Shown: in pieces, positions 1 to 3,795 of the stretch
Layout: every line of letters begins with the position of its first letter
Numbering within the stretch: the first letter of the stretch is position 1
DNA from: Parcubacteria group bacterium
GTDB lineage: Bacteria; Patescibacteriota; Minisyncoccia; Phycocordibacterales; Phycocordibacteraceae
Assembly (NCBI GenBank): GCA_028286505.1
Contig: JAQBRK010000008.1
Coordinates: 1-6,152, forward strand
DNA length: 6,152 bases
Direction of reading: 5' to 3'
Program-made: the position numbers and the translations under genes
The notes under the pieces: generated by a model
Databases searched by the model: none
The model's input: only the letters and a program-made list of their open reading frames with translations
Told to the model about the DNA's origin: nothing

Positions 1-28
1 GGTATTGTGTACGTACAGCTCTTTCATT

Positions 29-940
29 ATGGCCAATAGGCATCTAGCACGTTCGGTAGTCCTGCAAACGCTCTTCGAGTGGGACACTACGAATGCCGAC
101 GACAAAGCGGCAGGCGAAATGCTCGCGCGCAACGTCGACGAATTCGGCGGCGATGATACTGATAAGCCATTCATGGAAGCACTCCTTACGGGCGTTCTTG
201 CAAAGAAGCCTGACCTCGACCTCGTTATAGAAAAAGCAGCGCCGGATTGGCCGCTCGATAAAATAGCACCCGTCGATAGGAATATTCTCCGTATCGGCCT
301 TTTTGAATTGTTGTTCGCCGATAGGGCGCAGGTTCCGGCAAAAGTCGCCATCAACGAAGCCATCGAACTCGCGAAAGTGTTCGGGGGCGATTCCTCGGGT
401 CGTTTCGTGAACGGCGTTCTCGGCGCGGTTTATAAGGAACTCGGAGAGCCGGGTAAGGAAGAAACGGGCAAGAAAGAACGCGTCAAACGCGAAGACCTTC
501 CACTAGAAAAACTCGGCGGCGCCATCGTGTATGCGAAGCAGGACGGTCAGTACTACCTCGCGCTCGTGCATGACATCTTCGGAAGGTGGACCCTTTCAAA
601 GGGACACATAGAAGGTGACCCATCACCTGCAGCCGGCGTTAAGCGTGTGGTCGCTGAAGAGCTCGGCCTTATGAATGTGCACGTGGAAGACCAGGTGGGA
701 GAGAATGAATACATTGCATCGCACCCCGAGAAGGGAAAGATACGTAAGCACGTGTACTTCTTCCTCGTATCATCTCCCTTTGAAACCCTTGAACTCAAGA
801 AAACGGGCGGTCTCGATGATGCGAAATGGTTCCGCCTCCCGGATATCCTCGACCTCAATTTCTATGACGACATGCTGCCTATCGTGACGGCCGCGGTACA
901 GAAGCTGCTCGACCGTTCGAGCGCCTCGTCGCATTCCTAA
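29..940 (+). CDS. nusB: NusB transcription antitermination domain fused to a degenerate Nudix domain
   Basis: 303-residue protein in two parts. Residues 1-138 match NusB: an all-helical RNA-binding fold with HLARSVVLQTLFEW near the start, then PVDRNILRIGLFELLF (81-96), VPAKVAINEAIELAKVFGG (102-120) and RFVNGVLGAVYKEL (125-138). NusB pairs with NusE (ribosomal protein S10) on boxA RNA and supports rRNA antitermination. A charged linker (139-160) leads to a Nudix fold (about 161-295), with a WTLSKGH entry and a Nudix box at 192-214. Two box positions are off-consensus: the Glu of Gx5E is Pro198 (Asp197 precedes it), and the Glu of RExxEE is Val207; Glu210, Glu211 and Gly213 remain. The Nudix half may therefore bind rather than hydrolyse a nucleotide (inference). 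I chose ATG29 because NusB homology begins there; a TTG at 5 would add eight unconserved residues. No Shine-Dalgarno sequence precedes ATG29. NusB is near-certain, Nudix very likely. Confidence 0.93.
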   Translation: MANRHLARSVVLQTLFEWDTTNADDKAAGEMLARNVDEFGGDDTDKPFMEALLTGVLAKKPDLDLVIEKAAPDWPLDKIAPVDRNILRIGLFELLFADRAQVPAKVAINEAIELAKVFGGDSSGRFVNGVLGAVYKELGEPGKEETGKKERVKREDLPLEKLGGAIVYAKQDGQYYLALVHDIFGRWTLSKGHIEGDPSPAAGVKRVVAEELGLMNVHVEDQVGENEYIASHPEKGKIRKHVYFFLVSSPFETLELKKTGGLDDAKWFRLPDILDLNFYDDMLPIVTAAVQKLLDRSSASSHS

Positions 941-957
941 ATTTTTATATAAATCAG

Positions 958-984
958 TCGGGCCACGCGCAGAGCGTGGCCCGA
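958..984 (-). terminator. Hairpin terminator of the cupin gene, shared by convergent genes
   Basis: A perfect 11-bp stem (958-968 with 974-984, TCGGGCCACGC and its complement) encloses the 5-nt loop GCAGA. On the minus strand the stem is followed by a T/A-rich run (complement of 941-957), as expected for intrinsic termination 26 nt past the cupin stop. On the plus strand no T tract follows, so it would be weaker for the NusB-Nudix gene that ends 17 nt upstream. Confidence 0.75.
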
Positions 985-1010
985 AGGAACAGTTCGTAGT
1001 TGCCGCAGTG

Positions 1011-1811
1011 TCAGGCCGCGGTAGTAGCAGGGACGTAGTCGTCTTCGCCCTCGGTGGAAACGATGGGCGGTGTTTGAACCGAGAGAAAATAGAGCAGGCC
1101 TCCTGGCTTCACGGTGAATCCGTGGGTTGTCCCGTGAGGGATTTCCACTTGGTCGCCGGCGCGAATGTCGAGCCAGCGATCTCGCAGAAACACCTTCGCG
1201 CCTTTAGCGTTCGGGAAACCATCACGCTTGCCGAGCACCACGTTGTACGCACAGCTGTTTCGGTGCAGGTGAATCTCGTGGCTAAGGTCCGTGTGGACCG
1301 CCACCAGTTCAGCCTGCACGTCCGTGGAGTGTTTGCCGTGCATTTGGGTGACCGCTTCGACGACATCTTCCGGCAGCCGCACTTTTGAGAAGCCGTGATA
1401 GTCGACCATCTCAAGAGTGCGAAGTTTCCGGTTGCCTTCCAGCAGCCAGAGGAAGTCGTCGACTATCCGCCGAAAGACATCCGTCACGGGGCTGTAGAGA
1501 TGAAATCCAGAGTCGGGTGACAAGTTCGTCTCGACCCGGTAATCCAGTTGGCCGTAGCCGTTGTGATAGCCGAGCGGTTGCCTCTTGGACGTGAAGCCCA
1601 GGAGAACATACAAAGCTTGCCATCCGGCGGCATGGCATTGCTGGCACACGGGGTACATCTGTCTCGCGGCGATGTACGCCCGAGGGTCGAGTACCGCCAC
1701 TTCACCTTCCTTGAGGGTCGGCTTGGGCAGTCGGACTCCCGTGAGGGGGTACTCTCGCGACAAGACCGGGTTGGTCTTGGTAGAGCGTCGTTTGCAACGA
1801 TCACATTTCAT
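1011..1811 (-). CDS. Cupin-domain protein with N-terminal four-cysteine (zinc-ribbon-like) region
   Basis: 266 residues, function unknown. The N-terminus carries two CxxC pairs, Cys3/Cys6 and Cys56/Cys59 (PVCQQCH), spaced like a zinc ribbon with a long insertion. Residues 75-165 match nothing I recognise. The C-terminal part (about 165-250) is a cupin barrel. Motif 1 is His181-x-His183-x3-Cys187-x6-Gly194; motif 2 is Gly219-x5-Pro225-x-Gly227-x2-His230. The three histidines suit a bound metal such as Fe, Mn or Ni, but the usual motif-1 glutamate is cysteine. An enzyme (dioxygenase, isomerase) or a metal or ligand sensor are both possible, and no substrate can be named. It is the only minus-strand gene here, with its own promoter, AGGGAG ribosome binding site and terminator, so it is a self-contained unit set into a plus-strand housekeeping block, perhaps by transfer. 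It has no signal peptide or membrane segment, so is probably cytoplasmic. Confidence 0.85.
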   Translation of the reverse strand: MKCDRCKRRSTKTNPVLSREYPLTGVRLPKPTLKEGEVAVLDPRAYIAARQMYPVCQQCHAAGWQALYVLLGFTSKRQPLGYHNGYGQLDYRVETNLSPDSGFHLYSPVTDVFRRIVDDFLWLLEGNRKLRTLEMVDYHGFSKVRLPEDVVEAVTQMHGKHSTDVQAELVAVHTDLSHEIHLHRNSCAYNVVLGKRDGFPNAKGAKVFLRDRWLDIRAGDQVEIPHGTTHGFTVKPGGLLYFLSVQTPPIVSTEGEDDYVPATTAA

Positions 1812-1818
1812 TTCAAAA

Positions 1819-1824
1819 CTCCCT
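1819..1824 (-). promoter_or_regulatory. Ribosome binding site of the cupin gene
   Basis: AGGGAG on the minus strand lies 7 nt upstream of the ATG at 1811-1809. It is the most canonical Shine-Dalgarno sequence in the minus-strand direction and fixes this start. Confidence 0.75.
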
Positions 1825-1840
1825 AATGAAATTTAAGAAC

Positions 1841-1868
1841 ATCTTACAACATTTATTATTTTGGTCAA
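1841..1868 (-). promoter_or_regulatory. Sigma-70-type promoter of the cupin gene
   Basis: Read on the minus strand, the -35 box TTGACC (1868-1863, 5 of 6 to consensus) is followed after a 16-nt A/T-rich spacer by the -10 box TAAGAT (1846-1841, 4 of 6). The predicted start of transcription is near 1834, giving a leader of roughly 23 nt that contains the ribosome binding site. Confidence 0.6.
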
Positions 1869-1881
1869 CTCTCTTAGAGAG
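1869..1881. repeat. 13-nt palindrome beside the cupin promoter (possible operator)
   Basis: CTCTCT-T-AGAGAG, a perfect 6-nt dyad around one central base, abuts the -35 box of the minus-strand promoter. Its position suits a regulator site for the cupin gene, the rnc leader, or both. The region also holds further CTCTC/GAGAG copies (1895-1905, 1968-1978, 2007-2011), which form the helices of the adjacent structured element, so it may simply belong to that structure. Confidence 0.35.
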
Positions 1882-1884
1882 CCT

Positions 1885-2021
1885 TCCTATATTCGAGAGG
1901 CTCTCGCAGCTGGAGCAGCATGGTAATTTCTGCGCCGAAGTGCGGCTGCGCTGAAATTTGCGACAGCGAGAGGGAGAGCGTTTCCTCGCAGGGGAAACGA
2001 CTCGTACTCTCGAATATAGGA
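1885..2021 (+). promoter_or_regulatory. Predicted structured RNA leader of rnc (multi-helix, 15-bp closing stem)
   Basis: The stretch can fold into four nested or adjacent helices. P1: 1885-1899 with 2007-2021, 15 perfect base pairs. P2: 1901-1907 with 1966-1972, 7 bp. P3: 1925-1935 with 1948-1958, 10 bp around one T-T mismatch. P4: 1979-1986 with 1992-1999, 7 bp plus one G-T pair, loop CGCAG. About 80 of 137 nt are paired. The 3' strand of P1 ends in AGGA (2018-2021), 7 nt before the GTG codon at 2029, so closing P1 would hide that ribosome binding site. In E. coli, RNase III cleaves a hairpin in its own leader to limit its expression; an analogous role here is inference. A separate small RNA, on either strand, is an alternative. 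I recognise no known RNA family, and no convincing plus-strand promoter is visible; TATTAT at 1854-1859 has only a poor -35. Confidence 0.5.
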
Positions 2022-2046
2022 TGCGAACGTGCTAGGGTACGGGCAT

Positions 2047-2733
2047 ATGCCGGAATTCAGCGGATACGCGAGGCGCCTCGGCCTCACCTTCAAAAACCTC
2101 AACCTCCTGGTCGAGGCGCTGACGCATCGTTCCTATTTGAACGAGCACAAAGCTGCCGGGCCTCACAACGAGCGCCTCGAATTCCTCGGCGACGCAGTGC
2201 TCGAGCTCGCCACCACGAACTTTTTATTCACGAAATTTCCGAGCAAGCCGGAAGGCGACATGACCGCATACCGTGCCGCGCTCGTGAACACGGTCTCGCT
2301 CGCGTTCACCGCGAAGGAACTCGGCATCAACGACATGCTTTTGCTTTCGAAGGGCGAAGCAAAGGATACCGGTCGCGCGCGCGACATCATTCTCGCGAAC
2401 GCGCTCGAAGCCATTATCGGCGCCATCTATCTTGATCAGGGTTACGACGCGGCGAACGATTTCATAGTCACGAATATTTGCAAGAAGATAGACAGCATCC
2501 TCGAGCAGCGCGCGTACCAGGATGCAAAAAGCCAATTCCAGGAAGCAGCGCAAGAACGAAGAAGCACTACACCGCACTACAAGACACTTTCCGAAGAAGG
2601 TCCCGACCACGACAAGAAGTTCACCGTCGGCGTATATCTTGCCGATGACGAATTCGCTCGCGGAGAGGGAAAGTCAAAACAAGAAGGTGAACAGGCCGCG
2701 GCTCAAGCAGCGCTTCAGAAGACCGGTTGGTAG
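2047..2733 (+). CDS. rnc: Ribonuclease III
   Basis: 228 residues from ATG2047, the normal length for the family. RNase III cuts double-stranded RNA in the cytoplasm, notably the stems that release 16S and 23S precursors. The N-terminal nuclease domain (about 8-150) has THRSY (26-30) and the signature HNERLEFLGD (40-49), with Glu42, Glu45 and Asp49. The second active-site segment ANALEAIIGAIYLDQG (117-132) keeps catalytic Glu121 but has Asn118 where E. coli has Asp114. A double-stranded RNA-binding domain follows (about 158-226), recognisable by SQFQEAAQ, PHYKTLSEEGPDHDKKF and the C-terminal GKSKQEGEQAAAQAAL. The start is uncertain: GTG2029 would add six residues (MLGYGH) and sits behind an AGGA that pairs in the upstream helix, whereas ATG2047 has AGGG nine bases upstream and fits the usual family start. 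It lies downstream of a strongly structured leader. Confidence 0.96.
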   Translation: MPEFSGYARRLGLTFKNLNLLVEALTHRSYLNEHKAAGPHNERLEFLGDAVLELATTNFLFTKFPSKPEGDMTAYRAALVNTVSLAFTAKELGINDMLLLSKGEAKDTGRARDIILANALEAIIGAIYLDQGYDAANDFIVTNICKKIDSILEQRAYQDAKSQFQEAAQERRSTTPHYKTLSEEGPDHDKKFTVGVYLADDEFARGEGKSKQEGEQAAAQAALQKTGW

Positions 2734-2742
2734 CGCAATCTA

Positions 2743-2772
2743 TTTCCAAAAGAGGACGGTAGGGTATATAAC
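2743..2772 (+). promoter_or_regulatory. Weak candidate promoter for the first small membrane-protein gene
   Basis: TTTCCA (2743-2748, 4 of 6 to the -35 consensus), an 18-nt spacer, then TATAAC (2767-2772, 5 of 6 to the -10 consensus). A start of transcription near 2779 would give a leader of about 24 nt. The gene could equally be read through from rnc, as no terminator hairpin lies between them. Confidence 0.3.
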
Positions 2773-2792
2773 GAAGATTGTCATTTGCTCCT

Positions 2793-2797
2793 GGAGG
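2793..2797 (+). promoter_or_regulatory. Ribosome binding site deciding the start at 2803
   Basis: GGAGG, a perfect Shine-Dalgarno core, ends 5 nt before ATG2803. It favours this start over an in-frame TTG at 2785. Confidence 0.7.
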
Positions 2798-2802
2798 CGT
2801 GC

Positions 2803-3201
2803 ATGTACTACCTCAACAAACCGATCATTGTGGGCTTCATTGCCTTCGCCTGCGTTTCGTTCGGCTTCATGAATTTTGGAGCCGCCACACGTGACCTTGT
2901 AGCTATAAGCCTGGGCGGTATCGCCATATTGTTCTTCGTCGTGGCTTCCATATGGCTCGGCACCGAGAAATCGAAGGCGCCCTTTTACGTTTCTTTGTTA
3001 GGGGGAACCATTATCACTCTCAATATCATTGCTGCGTCCTTAGCGGCAAACACGATCTGGTCTCGGTTTCATCCTGACAACGCCGGAGCTCTCGGAAGGA
3101 TCGTCCTAGATCTGTCGCTTTTCTTCGGCATGCCGATGTTGGTGACAGGAGTGATATGGTGCGCCCTTCGCGTGAACGGTAATCTTCCCGAATCCAAATA
3201 G
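2803..3201 (+). CDS. Small four-helix integral membrane protein, unknown function
   Basis: 132 residues that I do not recognise. Four hydrophobic segments suited to membrane spans lie at about 8-28, 32-52, 61-83 and 100-122. Short charged loops separate them: TR-D near 29-31, GTEKSKAP at 53-60, and WSRFHPDN at 86-93. The C-terminal tail is short and polar (RVNGNLPESK). No catalytic motif, lipobox or transporter signature is visible. ATG2803 is set by GGAGG five bases upstream. It lies 69 nt after rnc and is closed by a hairpin terminator, so it is either the tail of the rnc transcript or a single-gene unit. It resembles the next gene in length and four-span layout but shows only faint residue similarity, so common origin is not established. 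Coding is supported by the clean hydrophobic periodicity and good ribosome binding site. Confidence 0.78.
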   Translation: MYYLNKPIIVGFIAFACVSFGFMNFGAATRDLVAISLGGIAILFFVVASIWLGTEKSKAPFYVSLLGGTIITLNIIAASLAANTIWSRFHPDNAGALGRIVLDLSLFFGMPMLVTGVIWCALRVNGNLPESK

Positions 3202-3210
3202 ACCTTCTTC

Positions 3211-3240
3211 CGGCGCGGTCTCCCGACCGCGCCGTTCTCT
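3211..3240 (+). terminator. Intrinsic terminator after the first small membrane-protein gene
   Basis: A perfect 10-bp GC-rich stem (3211-3220 with 3225-3234, CGGCGCGGTC and its complement) with loop TCCC is followed by TTCTCT. It begins 10 nt past the stop codon. The T tract is short but the stem is very stable. Confidence 0.75.
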
Positions 3241-3282
3241 ATGGTAGACAAAATTCTGCATGTGGTGCTTAATTCCCGCAGA

Positions 3283-3310
3283 CGTGAACACTGTCATAAT
3301 GACGGTCACG
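3283..3310 (+). promoter_or_regulatory. Dyad over a -10-like box upstream of the second membrane-protein gene
   Basis: CATAAT (3295-3300) resembles a -10 box but has no good -35. It sits in the palindrome GTCAT-A-ATGAC (3293-3303), flanked by the outer arms CGTGA (3283-3287) and TCACG (3306-3310). This could be a promoter with an operator, or a small leader hairpin just ahead of the ribosome binding site. Confidence 0.3.
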
Positions 3311-3326
3311 ATAGGTGAGGTGACTC

Positions 3327-3719
3327 ATGTTCTTCCGTACTCACACACTTTGGATAATCGGTTTGCTCGGCATCGGTCTCGGCCTTCCGTGGCTTTTGAT
3401 GGGTACGGCCTGGTTTCCTCTACCGCTCTGGACATCGTTCTTTCTGCTTGTTCCGGTCTTGATCGTCGGCTTCGGCGCACTACCGGAAGCAAAAAAAAGA
3501 GGCGGCGAATACCCATACCTCTCTAGACTGATGATTGGCATTGAAATCGCAGCGGGAGCCGTGGCCATTACGATGTACATGATTGCAGGCCTGCCCACGA
3601 ACACTACAGCACCACTTTTCGTGTTGATCTTTTGCGAGATAGGCAGCGCGGGAATCCTCTTCCTTGCGGGATGGGCTTTCGATCGCTATGGCGTGTCGGA
3701 TGGAACCTCTGCGATCTAA
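3327..3719 (+). CDS. Small four-helix integral membrane protein, unknown function
   Basis: 130 residues, family not recognised. Predicted membrane spans lie at about 8-28 (rich in Gly and Leu), 33-52, 67-88 and 96-117. The loop between spans 2 and 3 is basic (PEAKKRGGEYPYLSR, 53-67), which under the positive-inside rule would place it, and hence both termini, in the cytoplasm. The tail after span 4 is polar (FDRYGVSDGTSAI). No motif points to a specific activity. The start ATG3327 follows GAGGTG (3317-3322) at a 4-nt gap. It is bounded by a terminator hairpin upstream (3211-3240) and another directly downstream, so it is probably transcribed alone. Length and topology parallel the gene at 2803-3201. 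Confidence 0.78.
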   Translation: MFFRTHTLWIIGLLGIGLGLPWLLMGTAWFPLPLWTSFFLLVPVLIVGFGALPEAKKRGGEYPYLSRLMIGIEIAAGAVAITMYMIAGLPTNTTAPLFVLIFCEIGSAGILFLAGWAFDRYGVSDGTSAI

Positions 3720-3738
3720 GTATTGATGTAATGAAAAG

Positions 3739-3775
3739 AAGCCTCCGCATGAGTACGCGGCGGCTTTTTCTTTTT
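3739..3775 (+). terminator. Intrinsic terminator before smc
   Basis: Stem AAGCC-T-CCGC (3739-3748) pairs with GCGG-C-GGCTT (3757-3766), with a single internal mismatch and an 8-nt loop. It runs straight into a T-rich tract (3765-3775, interrupted by one C). An A-rich 5' side extends the pairing. This is the most canonical terminator in the window and separates the small membrane gene from smc. Confidence 0.85.
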
Positions 3776-3779
3776 CACC

Positions 3780-3788
3780 TGATATAAT
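3780..3788 (+). promoter_or_regulatory. Extended -10 promoter of smc
   Basis: TGATATAAT is a perfect TATAAT box (3783-3788) preceded by the extended -10 element TGn. No -35 of quality is present; that region is occupied by the preceding terminator's stem and T tract, and extended -10 promoters often do without one. Transcription should begin about 7 nt on, at or next to the A of ATG3796, implying a leaderless smc message. Confidence 0.65.
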
Positions 3789-3795
3789 TCTTATA

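Noticed and set aside
8..17. TGTACGTACA palindrome just upstream of the NusB-Nudix start
   Set aside because: A 10-nt palindrome at the window edge is too short and lacks context to call an operator.
1854..1859. TATTAT as the -10 box of a plus-strand promoter for rnc
   Set aside because: No acceptable -35 lies 16-18 nt upstream, and the site falls inside the better minus-strand promoter of the cupin gene; it is mentioned only as a possibility.
1885..2021. Structured region as a tRNA, SRP RNA or 6S RNA
   Set aside because: There is no tRNA cloverleaf with a CCA-type end, no SRP helix-8 core, and the fold is branched rather than the long single hairpin of 6S RNA. It was kept as an unassigned leader element.
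1920..2435. Plus-strand open frame of 171 codons starting in the rnc leader
   Set aside because: It overlaps rnc in another frame. Its product is a low-complexity Arg/Ala/His-rich sequence, whereas the rnc frame has full family motifs.
2522..2872. Plus-strand open frame of 116 codons bridging the end of rnc and the start of the first membrane gene
   Set aside because: It lies out of frame with both real genes, has a Lys/Arg-rich product without domains, and has no ribosome binding site.
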